NCBI RefSeq assembly: GCF_012275515.1
Contig: NZ_JAAZQL010000003.1
Coordinates: 378,833-442,832, forward strand
Length of the DNA stretch: 64,000 nucleotides
Direction of reading: 5' to 3'
From: Novosphingobium sp. SG707
Lineage (GTDB): Bacteria; Pseudomonadota; Alphaproteobacteria; Sphingomonadales; Sphingomonadaceae
Shown here: in pieces, positions 37,904-47,013 of the stretch
How positions within the stretch are numbered: position 1 is the stretch's first letter
How the letters are laid out: every line of letters starts with the position of its first letter
Translations under genes and position numbers: made by a program
The notes under the pieces: generated by a model
Told to the model about the DNA's origin: nothing
Database searches by the model: none
The model's input: the letters and a program-made list of their open reading frames with translations, nothing else

Positions 37904-38854
37904 TCAGATCGGCGCAGCGGCGCGGCGCAGGCGATCGTTGATCGCCGCGCCGATGCCTTCATCCGGGACGGGCGCAATGGCAACTTTGGGCTGCGGCGCA
38001 TGGGCCGCCTCATGCAGCGCCGCGTAAAGCCGCGCTGCGGCCTCAGCAAGGTCGCCTGAGCGCGAAAGTACGCTATCGCCCTCCTCCTTCCCAAAACTGA
38101 TGTAAAACTCGTCAGCGGCCTTCTCAGCGGCATTCAGGCGCACCGGCTTGCCCGGCGCATAATGGCTGGTCATTTGCCCCGGCGCCTCGATGCCGCGATC
38201 CTCATGCGCCTCGCCCTGCCCCAGCACCGCGGCCAGATCCGCCGAAGTGATCGGGCCGGGGCGCAGCACCTGCCATCCGCCATCGGCGCGCAGGGCAACA
38301 ATCGTCGATTCAATCCCCGCCTTGCACGCCCCGCCATCAACGATCACCGGCACCCGCCCGTCCAGCGAGGCCGCGACATGACCCGCCGTGGTCGGGCTGA
38401 CCCCGCCGCTGCGATTGGCCGAGGGCGCCGCCAGCGGCAGGCCGGATTCGCGCAAAATCGCCTGCATCACCGGATGCGCCGGACAGCGAATCGCCACCGT
38501 GGGCAGGCCCGCCGTCACCGCAGCCGCCAAAGGCGCATCGCCCCGGCGCGGCAAAACCATCGTCAACGGCCCCGGCCAGAAAGCCGCCGCCAGCGCCCGC
38601 GCGCGGTCATCGAGCACCGCCAGCGCCTCAGCTCCGGCAAGATCGGGCACATGCACAATCAAGGGGTTGAAATCCGGCCGCCCTTTCGCCCGATAAATCG
38701 CGGCCACGGCATCGACACTGTCCGCCCGCGCGGCCAGTCCGTAAACCGTCTCGGTGGGCACCGCGACAATCGCCCCGTCGCGCAAGACGCGCGCCGCCAG
38801 CGCCAGATCATCAGGCGTGGTGGTCACGATACGGGGAAGATCATTGTCAGCCAT
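37904..38854 (-). CDS. L-threonylcarbamoyladenylate synthase (Sua5/YrdC/YwlC)
   Basis: Makes threonylcarbamoyl-AMP for the tRNA t6A37 modification. The 316-aa protein has the YrdC domain (VAVPTETVYGLAARADS, KGRPDFNPLIVHV, PGPLTMVLPR, SANRSGGVSPTTA) and a C-terminal Sua5 domain after the HYAPGKP linker, so it is the long Sua5 type. The ATG at 38854 has GGGAG five to seven bases upstream; the frame extends to 38890. Divergent from the DUF815 gene. Confidence 0.92.
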   Translation of the reverse strand: MADNDLPRIVTTTPDDLALAARVLRDGAIVAVPTETVYGLAARADSVDAVAAIYRAKGRPDFNPLIVHVPDLAGAEALAVLDDRARALAAAFWPGPLTMVLPRRGDAPLAAAVTAGLPTVAIRCPAHPVMQAILRESGLPLAAPSANRSGGVSPTTAGHVAASLDGRVPVIVDGGACKAGIESTIVALRADGGWQVLRPGPITSADLAAVLGQGEAHEDRGIEAPGQMTSHYAPGKPVRLNAAEKAADEFYISFGKEEGDSVLSRSGDLAEAAARLYAALHEAAHAPQPKVAIAPVPDEGIGAAINDRLRRAAAPI

Positions 38855-38907
38855 AGCTCTCCCGCTATAGCGCAAGAGCAGCAAAGCCAAGCATAAGGAA
38901 CGAATTT

Positions 38908-39747
38908 ATGGCCGATCAGGGCGATCCGCTGGCCCGTATTGCCGATGCTCTGGAGCGACTGGGCGCGCATTTGGCTCCCCCCGCCCCGGCACCCGCCGAA
39001 TGGCTGGCCCATCCCGCCTATGTCTGGGATGGGCGGACCGCGCGCGGGGTGGATCGGCTGGACGCCCCCGCATTGCGCCTGCTTCAGGGCATTGAGCAGC
39101 AGAAAGAAGCGGTTGCCCGCAATGTCGCAAGGCTGGCGGCAGGCCATGCCTCGCATGACATGCTGCTGTGGGGATCGCGCGGCATGGGCAAATCGGCGCT
39201 GGTGCGCGCCAGCGTGCTGAACGCCGCGCAGGCCCACCCCGGCGCCATCGCGCTGGTTCAGGTGGCCCCCGATGCGCTCTCCTCGCTCTCGGCGCTGTTT
39301 GCCATGCTGGGGCGCGTGGAACGGCAATTCCTCACCTTCATTGACGACCTCGGCTTTGAGGAAGGCGACCTCTCCGGCCCGCGCGCACTGCGCTCATGGC
39401 TCGAAGGCGGGGTCGAGGCGCGCCCGGCCAATGTCCGCCTTGCCGTCACATCAAACCGCCGCGCCATCGTCGGGCGCTCTCTGGGCGAACAGGACGATCC
39501 CATCAACCCGCGCGATGTGGTCGACGACAAGCTGGCGCTGGCCGACCGCTTCGGCCTCTCCATCGGCTTCCACGCCTGCTCGCAGGACGATTATCTCGCG
39601 ATTATTTCCGGCTATGCGCAGGAGTTGGGGCTGAGCTTTGAAGTGGGCGATGCGCTGGAATGGTCCAAGCGGCGCGGCAGCCGGTCCGGGCGGATCGCAT
39701 GGCATTATGTGCATGAGCTGGCCGGGCGGGCCGGGATGAGGGTTTAA
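38908..39747 (+). CDS. DUF815 family AAA-type ATPase
   Basis: A 279-aa cytoplasmic P-loop protein. Walker A is WGSRGMGKSALVRA (about residue 90), Walker B FIDDLGFEEGD, and the sensor strand LAVTSNRRAIV; GEQDDPINPRDVVDDKLALADRFGLSIGF is the DUF815 signature in outline. The function of DUF815 is unknown. It ends just ahead of repeat copy 2 and converges on the sugar dehydrogenase. Confidence 0.88.
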   Translation: MADQGDPLARIADALERLGAHLAPPAPAPAEWLAHPAYVWDGRTARGVDRLDAPALRLLQGIEQQKEAVARNVARLAAGHASHDMLLWGSRGMGKSALVRASVLNAAQAHPGAIALVQVAPDALSSLSALFAMLGRVERQFLTFIDDLGFEEGDLSGPRALRSWLEGGVEARPANVRLAVTSNRRAIVGRSLGEQDDPINPRDVVDDKLALADRFGLSIGFHACSQDDYLAIISGYAQELGLSFEVGDALEWSKRRGSRSGRIAWHYVHELAGRAGMRV

Positions 39748-39770
39748 GGGGGTTTAAGGGAAGTTTAGAT

Positions 39771-39979
39771 GCGAGGGACTCGTCCCTCGCGCTCCCGTTA
39801 CTGTCTATGTCGCGCCATGGTTCGGCGTTTGGTGTCGGACGCACCGTCTGAAAATTGAAAGCCTGCGGCGCCCCTTATTAGCGCCGCAGGCTTTTATCTC
39901 ATCACCCCACATTGGCCATCCAAGCGCCACCCCAGTAATGGGATTGCAAAGGGACTAGTCCCTTTGCCCGCCGGAGGCA
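39771..39979 (+). repeat. Intergenic repeat element, copy 2
   Basis: Same architecture as the copy at 21616. The starting palindrome reads CGAGGGACTCGTCCCTCG, the linker CTCCCGTTACTGTCTATG, and the central hairpin (39858-39894) has a 14-bp stem AAAGCCTGCGGCGC/GCGCCGCAGGCTTT. In this copy the end hairpin is a full palindrome AAAGGGACTAGTCCCTTT, nearly the same core as the start palindrome of copy 1. It fills the gap between convergent genes, and the hairpin with flanking A and T runs could terminate both. Confidence 0.9.
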
Positions 39980-40003
39980 TAAAACCCCCAAAAACCTAAA
40001 CGT

Positions 40004-41485
40004 TCAATTCTCCTGCACCTTCTGATCGTCCTTGAACTTCAAGCGATACTGGATTTCCGGATCGCCATTGAGGTCCTTCTGCGGTGGCAGATGCTTGACC
40101 ACGACCGGCTTGATCTCGGCAGCGGGCGCGGCGCCCGGCGCCACCACGCGCCAGATGATCCCGGCGGTGTCGTCCGAGACCAGCAACGCGCCGTCCTGGG
40201 CAAAGCTCAGCCAGGTGGGCCGCCCATGGGTTTCGCCATCCGGCTTGAGGAATCCGGTCAGCACCTTTTCGGGCAGGCCCTGAGGATTGCCATTGGCATC
40301 AAAGCGAACAAAAACAACGTCATAGCCAGCGGCAGGCTTGCGGTTCCACGAGCCATGGCGCGCGATGAAGGCGCCATTGGCATAATGCGCGCCCATTTTC
40401 TCGCCGCCCTTCACAAAGGCCAGCCCAAGCGCGGCCACATGCGGCCCCAGCGCATATTCGGGCTTGCGGACATAATCGATCAGGAATTCGGGCATCTGGA
40501 ATTCGGGCGTGTTCTGATAGACGCGATTGTCCTCATTCTTGCCCCAATAGAACCAAGGCCAGCCATAATGCGAGCCCACCGGCACATTGGTCAGATAGTC
40601 GGGCACCAGATCGGGGCCGAGCTGATCGCGCTCGTTCACCACCGTCCAGAGTTCTTGCGTCGAGGGGTTCCACGCCATGCCGTTGGCATTGCGCAGACCC
40701 ATCGCATAGCGGCGGGCATGGCCGCTGGCGATGTCGATTTCATAGATCGCGGCGCGGCCTTCCTCGGCCTTGGGGCCGCGTTCGCCGATGTTCGAGGCCG
40801 AACCGATGGCGACATAGAGATGCTTGCCGTCGGGGCTGAGCACCAGATTGCGCATCCAGTGATTGCCCGCAGGCGGCAGATCCATCAGCTTTTTGGGCGC
40901 CCCGGTCAGGCTGGTCGCGCCGGGCTGATAGTCGAAGGCCAGCACCGCGTCATGATTGGCAATGTAGAGCTTGCCGTCGCCATAGGCCATGCCCGAGGGC
41001 GAGGAGAGCCCCTCGCGCAGGACAAAGCGCTGGTCGGCAACCCCGGTGCCCTTGCTGTCGCGCAGCAGGACGATACGATTCGGGCTGGGATCGCCCGCGC
41101 CGACAAAGCCCATGAAGATGTTCTGCAAAAATCCGGTGATTCCGCCCGGCCCATTGTCCTTGGGCGCGCCGGTCTCGGCCACCAGCACATCGCCATTGGG
41201 CAGCGTGATGATCGTGCGCGGATGCTGCAAGCCGGTGGCGAAGCGGGTGACGCTCAGCCCCTGTGCGGCGGTGGGCGCCTCATTGGCGGCCCAGCCCACC
41301 GATTTGACCAGCCCCACCGTGGGGAAGGTCTCCGGCTCGGGATCGACCAGCTTGGGCTTGCTGCCTTCCATCTGCTTGATCGGCAAATGCGAGACATTGC
41401 CGTGCGACAGATAGGCAAAGCCTCCCCCGCCAACCAGAATGACGGCACCAAGGGCGATAAGCGATTTGCGCAAAGTAGGGCTCAT
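40004..41485 (-). CDS. PQQ-dependent sugar dehydrogenase family protein (sorbosone dehydrogenase-like)
   Basis: A 493-aa protein with a six-bladed beta-propeller of the glucose/sorbosone dehydrogenase family. An N-terminal membrane anchor or uncleaved signal (LRKSLIALGAVILVGGGGFAY) is followed by LPNGDVLVAETGAP, GKLYIANHDAVLAFDY, NLVLSPDGKHLYVAIGS, MAWNPSTQELWTVVNERDQLG and HGSWNRKPAAGYDVVFV. Expected location: periplasmic face of the membrane. The family oxidises sugars or aldoses, though many members have unknown substrates. Start at ATG 41485. Confidence 0.85.
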   Translation of the reverse strand: MSPTLRKSLIALGAVILVGGGGFAYLSHGNVSHLPIKQMEGSKPKLVDPEPETFPTVGLVKSVGWAANEAPTAAQGLSVTRFATGLQHPRTIITLPNGDVLVAETGAPKDNGPGGITGFLQNIFMGFVGAGDPSPNRIVLLRDSKGTGVADQRFVLREGLSSPSGMAYGDGKLYIANHDAVLAFDYQPGATSLTGAPKKLMDLPPAGNHWMRNLVLSPDGKHLYVAIGSASNIGERGPKAEEGRAAIYEIDIASGHARRYAMGLRNANGMAWNPSTQELWTVVNERDQLGPDLVPDYLTNVPVGSHYGWPWFYWGKNEDNRVYQNTPEFQMPEFLIDYVRKPEYALGPHVAALGLAFVKGGEKMGAHYANGAFIARHGSWNRKPAAGYDVVFVRFDANGNPQGLPEKVLTGFLKPDGETHGRPTWLSFAQDGALLVSDDTAGIIWRVVAPGAAPAAEIKPVVVKHLPPQKDLNGDPEIQYRLKFKDDQKVQEN

Positions 41486-41573
41486 GCGCGATGAGATAGG
41501 GATTTGCCGCGTGGCCCACAAGCCCGGAATGGTAGCCCTTGGCGGGGGCGATTGGGCGTATTACATCGGCGCC

Positions 41574-42062
41574 ATGTTCGACTTTTCCCCCCAGGCCGAC
41601 GCGCCCAAATCCGAAATCTACCGCGACCTGCGCGAAGCCGCGCTGGCAATCACCAGCGACGAGAGCGATAGTGTGGCCAATATGGCCAATGTGGCGGCGC
41701 TGATCTGGCAGTTCCTGCCCGATCTCAACTGGGCCGGGTTCTATCGCGCCATCGGCGACGAATTGGTGCTGGGGCCTTTTGTGGGCAAACCGGCCTGTAT
41801 CCGCATCCCCTTTGGCCGTGGCGTGTGCGGGACCGCAGCGGTAACCGGCGCGACCCAACTGGTGCCCGATGTCCATGCCTTTCCCGGTCATATCGCCTGC
41901 GACGGGGCCAGCGCCTCGGAACTGGTGGTGCCGGTGGTGGTCGATGGGCGCGTGGTGGCGGTGATCGACCTCGACAGCCCGACTCCTGCGCGCTTCGATG
42001 ATGAGGATGCGGCGGGGATTGAAGCTCTGGCGGGGGCCATAACCAGGGCCATCTCCGGTTAA
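41574..42062 (+). CDS. msrC: GAF-domain free methionine-(R)-sulfoxide reductase
   Basis: A 162-aa single GAF-domain enzyme reducing free Met-(R)-sulfoxide. The signature is clear: NMANVAALIWQFLPDLNWAGF, LGPFVGKPACIRIPFGRGVCG (both catalytic Cys), then FPGHIACDGASASELVVPV (third Cys) and VAVIDLDSP. The start at ATG 41574 gives the usual length. The symbol follows E. coli fRMsr usage. Confidence 0.9.
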   Translation: MFDFSPQADAPKSEIYRDLREAALAITSDESDSVANMANVAALIWQFLPDLNWAGFYRAIGDELVLGPFVGKPACIRIPFGRGVCGTAAVTGATQLVPDVHAFPGHIACDGASASELVVPVVVDGRVVAVIDLDSPTPARFDDEDAAGIEALAGAITRAISG

Positions 42063-42180
42063 CCTCGTAAATTACCGGATATAGGCATTTAAGCTTTCAC
42101 TTGGGCGCAGGGATTGTTTCTGATATTAACCTTTATGAACGAGGCGCGCGCCGCGTTCCCGTCATGAAGGTGCCAAGCCC

Positions 42181-42669
42181 ATGTCCATCCGCGCCCTGCT
42201 GATTGCCGCCGGTTTCGTTTCGGCCGGTTTCATCGCCTTCCCCGCCATGGCCCAGACTTCATCGGGCCAGGTTTCGGCCATGCCCCTGCCCGCGCCCTCA
42301 CTGGCCGGGGCCAGTTACAGCCAGACCGCGCCCGCTGTCGGCGCGCCGGTTTCCACCGCCTATGCACCCCCGCCCGCCGCCGGTCTGCAGCCGGGCGGGA
42401 TGCAGCGGGGCCCCTGGCTGGCCGAGTGCGAGCGGCGATTGAACGCCGTGCCCGGCGCCGATGTCTCGCAATCTTCGGGCGCGTGTCAGGACTGGTGGGC
42501 CTATTATCAAGGCGGCGGCGCGCCTCACCCCACCTATGGCTATTCGATCCCCATCAGCGTGATGGAAAACGTGAAAGCCGATTGCCCGCCGCAGGTGATC
42601 GAAAAGCGGGTGATCCAACGCCGAGTGATCCGGCACAAGGTCGTTCGCGACAAGCGCATCCCGATCTGA
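42181..42669 (+). CDS. Hypothetical secreted protein with basic C-terminal tail
   Basis: A 162-aa protein with a clear Sec signal (MSIRALLIAAGFVSAGFIAF, cleavage after AMA, AMAQT). The mature part is low complexity at first (Pro, Ala, Ser-rich), then has ECERRLNAVP and CQDWWAYYQ with a likely Cys pair, and ends in a basic repeat-like tail (VIEKRVIQRRVIRHKVV). I do not recognise a family. Convergent with parB over a shared terminator. Confidence 0.7.
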   Translation: MSIRALLIAAGFVSAGFIAFPAMAQTSSGQVSAMPLPAPSLAGASYSQTAPAVGAPVSTAYAPPPAAGLQPGGMQRGPWLAECERRLNAVPGADVSQSSGACQDWWAYYQGGGAPHPTYGYSIPISVMENVKADCPPQVIEKRVIQRRVIRHKVVRDKRIPI

Positions 42670-42673
42670 CATT

Positions 42674-42704
42674 AAAAAAGGGGGCTTTGCGGCCCCCTCT
42701 TTTT
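42674..42704. terminator. Bidirectional terminator between the secreted protein gene and parB
   Basis: GGGGGC and GCCCCC form a 6-bp stem flanked by an A run on the left and TCTTTTT on the right, so it can work from both sides. It touches the parB stop codon. Confidence 0.85.
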
Positions 42705-43674
42705 AGATCCCCTCGCCCGTCAGACGCTGACAGATCAGATCGAGCTGATCGAGCGTGCGATAGCGGATCGTCACCGCACCCGAACGCGGATCGGCATCCA
42801 CGTTGATCTTGACCGACAGGCCGAGGAATTCCTCCAGATGCGCCTGCATCGCCTGAATGTCGGCGGATTCGGCGGATTTGAATTCATTGCGGGCGCGGCG
42901 CGGCGCGGCGGTTTCGCGGCCCGACTGGCGGCGCACCATCTGCTCCACCTCGCGCACCGACAGGCCCTTGGCCGCCGCCTGCTGCGCCAAGCCTTCCGCA
43001 TCTTCAACACCGATCAGCGCGCGGGCATGGCCCATCGACAATTCTCCCGCCTCGACCATCTTGGTCACCGGATCGGGCAAGGCCAGCAAGCGCTGGATAT
43101 TAGCGACATGGCTGCGGCTCTTGTCGACCATCTTGGCGATCTCGGCCTGCGTCATGCTCTCGCTCTCGGCCAGACGCTGATAGGCGCGCGCTTCTTCGAT
43201 CGGGTTCAGGTCTTCGCGCTGAAGGTTTTCAATGAGCGCAATCGCCATCACCTCGCGCTGCGTCAGCTTGCGCACCAATGCGGGGATTTCATGCACCTTC
43301 GCCCGCTGCGCCGCGCGCCAGCGGCGTTCGCCCGCCACCAGCCGATAATGACCGTCGCCCAGCGGCACGACGATCACCGGCTGCAGCACGCCACGTGCAG
43401 CAATCGAGGCGGCCAGTTCATCCAGCGCCGCATCATCGAACTGACGGCGCGGCTGATCGGGGTCGGGCTCGATGCTGGACACCAGCAAGGAGGCCAGACC
43501 GCTCTCCACCATCACCGGGCCGTTTCCGCCACCGCTCGAAGCCACCGGCTCCTCGCGCCGCGTCTCGCCCAGCAAAGCCTGAAGCCCCCGCCCCAGCGCA
43601 GCCTTGCGGCGCGGCGCGGCGGGCCCGGCCAGCGCGGCGGAAAGCGGGTTCTGGGTCGAGGTTTCGTCGGTCAT
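42703..43674 (-). CDS. parB: Chromosome partitioning protein ParB
   Basis: ParB binds parS, uses CTP to clamp and spread on DNA and cooperates with ParA in chromosome segregation. The 323-aa protein has the N-terminal ParA-interacting segment (LGRGLQALLGE), the CTP-binding domain (VIVVPLGDGHYRLVAGERRW, with GERRWRA), the HTH (MTQAEIAKMVDKSRSHVANI) and a C-terminal dimerisation region. It overlaps parA by four bases. parS-like sites lie nearby, at 44.5-47.7 kb. Confidence 0.97.
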   Translation of the reverse strand: MTDETSTQNPLSAALAGPAAPRRKAALGRGLQALLGETRREEPVASSGGGNGPVMVESGLASLLVSSIEPDPDQPRRQFDDAALDELAASIAARGVLQPVIVVPLGDGHYRLVAGERRWRAAQRAKVHEIPALVRKLTQREVMAIALIENLQREDLNPIEEARAYQRLAESESMTQAEIAKMVDKSRSHVANIQRLLALPDPVTKMVEAGELSMGHARALIGVEDAEGLAQQAAAKGLSVREVEQMVRRQSGRETAAPRRARNEFKSAESADIQAMQAHLEEFLGLSVKINVDADPRSGAVTIRYRTLDQLDLICQRLTGEGI

Positions 43675-44450
43675 GCGGCTTTCCTGTTTTCAGGCAAACG
43701 TGAAATCAATTCGCGGGCCAGCGCCAGATAGGCGCGGCTGCCGCTGCAATGCTGGTCATAGATCAGCGCGGGCAGACCGTGGCTGGGCGCCTCGGACAGG
43801 CGGACGTTGCGAGGGATCTCGGTGTCGAACACCAGCTTGCCCAGGCACGAGCGCACATCATCCGAGACCTGATCGGTCAGGCGGTTGCGGCGGTCGAACA
43901 TGGTCAGCGCGATGCCAATGATGCCAAGATCAGCGTTGAAACGCTGCTGCACCCGCTCGACCGTCTGCAGCAACTGGCTCAAGCCTTCGAGTGCAAAGAA
44001 TTCGCACTGCAGCGGCACCAGCACCGTATCGGCCGCGCTCAGCGCATTGAGCGTGAGCAGGCCCAGCGAGGGCGGGCAGTCGATGAAGCAGATATCATAG
44101 CGCTCCGATCCACGTGCCAGCCCCTTGCGCAGCTTGTCGGTGCGCCCATCGACCGAGACCAGCTCGACCTCAGCCCCCGACAGATCAACCGTCGCGGCCA
44201 ACAAATGCAGGCCCGGAATGCTGGTTTCCATCGCGCATTCGGCCAGCGTCGCCTCACCCAACAGCAGATCATAGGTCGAATATTCGCGCGCCGATGCCGG
44301 CACGCCAACCCCGGTCGAAGCATTCCCCTGCGGATCAAGATCAATCAGCAGCGTGCGCCAACCCGCCGCGGCAAAGGCTGTGGCCAGATTGATCGCGGAT
44401 GTGGTCTTGCCCACGCCGCCTTTCTGATTGGCAATGGCAATGCGGATCAC
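43671..44450 (-). CDS. parA: Chromosome partitioning ATPase ParA
   Basis: A 259-aa deviant Walker ATPase. It begins with IRIAIANQKGGVGKTTSAINL and has LLIDLDPQGNASTG and CFIDCPPSLGLLTLNAL. Length and absence of an N-terminal HTH place it in the chromosomal Soj/ParA group. It overlaps rsmG (upstream) by four bases and parB by four, so rsmG-parA-parB is one operon. Confidence 0.97.
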   Translation of the reverse strand: MIRIAIANQKGGVGKTTSAINLATAFAAAGWRTLLIDLDPQGNASTGVGVPASAREYSTYDLLLGEATLAECAMETSIPGLHLLAATVDLSGAEVELVSVDGRTDKLRKGLARGSERYDICFIDCPPSLGLLTLNALSAADTVLVPLQCEFFALEGLSQLLQTVERVQQRFNADLGIIGIALTMFDRRNRLTDQVSDDVRSCLGKLVFDTEIPRNVRLSEAPSHGLPALIYDQHCSGSRAYLALARELISRLPENRKAA

Positions 44451-45097
44451 AGCTTCACTCCCTTGGGATTGAGATGGCCGACAATCAGCCCGGCGTCCTC
44501 ATCGGTCAGCGATTGTTCCACGTGGAACCCTTCGCGCACCGATGCTTTGAGTGCTTCTAACTCTTGCCCTGCCGACCGCCCCTTCGGCAACAGCCAGAGC
44601 GTGTCCCTTGTGGAAAAGCGTGCGGAGATTTTCAGAAGCTTGTCGAGCGGTGCAAAGGCGCGGGCAGAAATCACCGCAACGGTGCGCGTCTCCACCATCT
44701 CCAGCCGCTGGCCCAAGACCTTCGCCTTGGGCAGCGCCAGTTCCTCAATCACGCGATTGAGCCATTCGACTCGGCGCGCGCGTGATTCCACCATCAGCAC
44801 TTCATGCCCCGGCCGCATCGCCGCAATCACCAGCCCCGGAAAGCCTGCGCCGGTGCCAAGATCAAGCCATGGCCCCTTGGTCCCATTCCATGTTTCACGT
44901 GGAACATGCGCGAGCAATTGCGCGGAATCGACGATATGCCGCTGCCACACCGTCGGGATCGTCGCGGCGGCCACAAGGTTCTGACGCTCATTTTCCTCGG
45001 CCAACATCGCGAGCAACTTCTCCAGCCGCTCCATCGCCTCGGGCGTCATTTCCCAGCGCGCAGCCAACCAGTCACGGGCCTGTTCCTCATTAGCAAT
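44447..45097 (-). CDS. rsmG: 16S rRNA (guanine527-N7)-methyltransferase RsmG
   Basis: A 216-aa SAM-dependent methyltransferase. Motifs NLVAAATIPTVWQRHIVDSA, LDLGTGAGFPGLVIA and MVESRARRVEWLN are characteristic. I use the ATG at 45097, five bases after the mnmG stop, with AGGAAG ten bases upstream; the ATG at 45121 lies inside mnmG. Two parS-like sites lie within the gene. Confidence 0.95.
   Translation of the reverse strand: MANEEQARDWLAARWEMTPEAMERLEKLLAMLAEENERQNLVAAATIPTVWQRHIVDSAQLLAHVPRETWNGTKGPWLDLGTGAGFPGLVIAAMRPGHEVLMVESRARRVEWLNRVIEELALPKAKVLGQRLEMVETRTVAVISARAFAPLDKLLKISARFSTRDTLWLLPKGRSAGQELEALKASVREGFHVEQSLTDEDAGLIVGHLNPKGVKL
44514..44529. promoter_or_regulatory. parS-like site (3 mismatches, symmetric core)
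   Basis: TGTTCCACGTGGAACC inside rsmG keeps a perfect inner palindrome GTTCCACGTGGAAC, which is the T/C, A/G symmetric variant of the consensus. Confidence 0.6.
44891..44906. promoter_or_regulatory. parS site (1 mismatch)
   Basis: TGTTTCACGTGGAACA inside rsmG differs from the consensus TGTTTCACGTGAAACA at a single position. Confidence 0.85.
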
Positions 45098-45101
45098 CAT
45101 A

Positions 45102-46946
45102 TCAGGCCAGCTTCCTTGCATGCACCAACAGCGCCGCCAGAGCCGCCGGAGTCACCCCCGCCACGCGCCCCGCCGCCGCCAGATTTTCCGGACGCGCCCG
45201 CGTCAGGCGTTCCACCATCTCGCTCGAAAGACCGGCGATCTGGCCATAGGGAAAGTCCTCAGCCAAAAGCAGATGCTCGTTCGAGCGCAGGTCGGACAGC
45301 TCCCTCTCCTGCCGCGCCAGATAGGGGGCATAGAAAGCGTCCTCGGCCACTTCCTCGATCAGCGTCGCGTCCACGTCCAACGCTTCGCCCAGCCATGGGG
45401 CCAGACGGTCGATGGAGATGCCATCAAAGCGCAACCATTCGCGCAGGGGCAAACGCCCCGCATCGGCCTTGGCAGTGATACCCACCGTGGCCAGATCCTG
45501 CGCCGTCACGCCCTGCTCCAGCGCGCCTTCCAGCGCCGCCTTGTCCTCCAGCCGCCGGGCAAACCACGCGGAACGTTCGGCGCCAAGGCACCCCACCGCC
45601 GCCGCCAGAGGAGTCAGGCGCGAGGTGGCATTGTTGGCCCGCAAGCGCAGGCGGTATTCCGCCCGCGCCGTTAGCATCCGGTATGGCTCGGTCACGCCGT
45701 GGAGCGTCAGGTCATCAACCATCACCGCCAGATAGGAATTGGACCGGTCGATCGGCGGAGCCTCTCGCCCCAACACCTTGGCCGCCGCATTCATCCCGGC
45801 GATCAAGCCTTGCGCCGCCGCCTCTTCATAGCCGGTCGTGCCATTGATCTGGCCCGCGCAATAGAGGCCCGGGATCGCCCGCAGCTCCAGCGAGCTGCGC
45901 AGGGCGCGCGGGTCGATATGGTCATACTCGACCGCATAACCCGGCACCACCATCTCGACCTGCTCCAGCCCTTCCATGTGGCGCAGCATGGTCAATTGCA
46001 CATCGGCGGGCAGGCTGGTCGAAATGCCGTTGGGATAGACCAGATGGGTCGAGAGGCCCTCGGGTTCGAGGAAGATCTGATGGCCCTCGCGGTCGGCAAA
46101 GCGGTGGATCTTGTCCTCAATGCTGGGGCAATAGCGCGGCCCCCTCGCACCAATCGCCCCGCTGAACAGCGGCGAGCGATGGAGGTTAGCCTGGATCGTT
46201 TCATGGACGGCGGCGTTGGTCCGCGTGATCGCGCAGGCCAGTTGCGGGTTCACTCGCCGCGTTTCGAGCGCCGACATGCACCAATGCTCGGCATCGCTCG
46301 GCTGTTCTTCCAGCCGCACCCAATCGATGGTCCGCCCATCGAGACGCGGCGGTGTGCCGGTCTTGAGCCGCGCCATCGGCAGCTCCGCCTCACGCATCTG
46401 GACGGCCAGACGATGCGCGGCGGCCTCGCCAATGCGCCCGCCGATCATCCGCTCTTCCCCGCGAAACAGCGTGGCGCCAAGGAAGGTGCCGGTGCAAAGA
46501 ATCACAGCCGAGGCCGTCAGCCGAAGCCCATCGGCCAGATCCACGCCCACCACTCGGCCACCTTTCAGCACCAGTGCGGCGACCTCTCCGGCCACCTGAG
46601 TCAAGTCGCCTTGCTGGGGCAACATCCGCTGGATCGCGGCCTTGAACAGCTTGCGGTCGGCCTGAATGCGGGGTCCCTGCACCGCGCTTCCCTTGCTGCG
46701 GTTGAGCATGCGATAGTGGATCGAGGCGGCATCCGCGGCGCGCCCCATCAGCCCGTCGAACGCGTCGACCTCGCGCACCAGATGGCCCTTGCCCAGACCG
46801 CCGATGGCCGGGTTGCAACTCATGGCGCCGATGGCCGAAAGGTCGAACGAGACCAGCGCCACACGTGTGCCCATACGGGCGGTAACGGCGGCGGCCTCTA
46901 CGCCGGCATGGCCGCCGCCGACCACGATGATGTCGAAATTCTGCAT
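45102..46946 (-). CDS. mnmG: tRNA uridine-5-carboxymethylaminomethyl modification enzyme MnmG
   Basis: With MnmE it forms cmnm5U34 in tRNAs. The 614-aa protein has the FAD site ([16 protein letters not shown]), [20 protein letters not shown], the signature [15 protein letters not shown] and [24 protein letters not shown] segment ([12 protein letters not shown]). Length is normal. Its 3' end abuts rsmG; a 67-bp gap to mnmE holds a perfect parS. Confidence 0.97.
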   Translation of the reverse strand: MQNFDIIVVGGGHAGVEAAAVTARMGTRVALVSFDLSAIGAMSCNPAIGGLGKGHLVREVDAFDGLMGRAADAASIHYRMLNRSKGSAVQGPRIQADRKLFKAAIQRMLPQQGDLTQVAGEVAALVLKGGRVVGVDLADGLRLTASAVILCTGTFLGATLFRGEERMIGGRIGEAAAHRLAVQMREAELPMARLKTGTPPRLDGRTIDWVRLEEQPSDAEHWCMSALETRRVNPQLACAITRTNAAVHETIQANLHRSPLFSGAIGARGPRYCPSIEDKIHRFADREGHQIFLEPEGLSTHLVYPNGISTSLPADVQLTMLRHMEGLEQVEMVVPGYAVEYDHIDPRALRSSLELRAIPGLYCAGQINGTTGYEEAAAQGLIAGMNAAAKVLGREAPPIDRSNSYLAVMVDDLTLHGVTEPYRMLTARAEYRLRLRANNATSRLTPLAAAVGCLGAERSAWFARRLEDKAALEGALEQGVTAQDLATVGITAKADAGRLPLREWLRFDGISIDRLAPWLGEALDVDATLIEEVAEDAFYAPYLARQERELSDLRSNEHLLLAEDFPYGQIAGLSSEMVERLTRARPENLAAAGRVAGVTPAALAALLVHARKLA

Positions 46947-46993
46947 GGGTCTGCCCCTACCCTATGCGGGCGGGCGGGTCAAAAGTTGCGGCG

Positions 46994-47009
46994 TGTTTCA
47001 CGTGAAACA
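46994..47009. promoter_or_regulatory. parS: Perfect parS site
   Basis: TGTTTCACGTGAAACA matches the bacterial parS consensus at all 16 positions and extends to an 18-bp palindrome (46993-47010). It sits in the mnmG-mnmE gap, outside coding sequence, about 5 kb from the probable origin and 3 kb from parB. Confidence 0.97.
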
Positions 47010-47013
47010 CACG

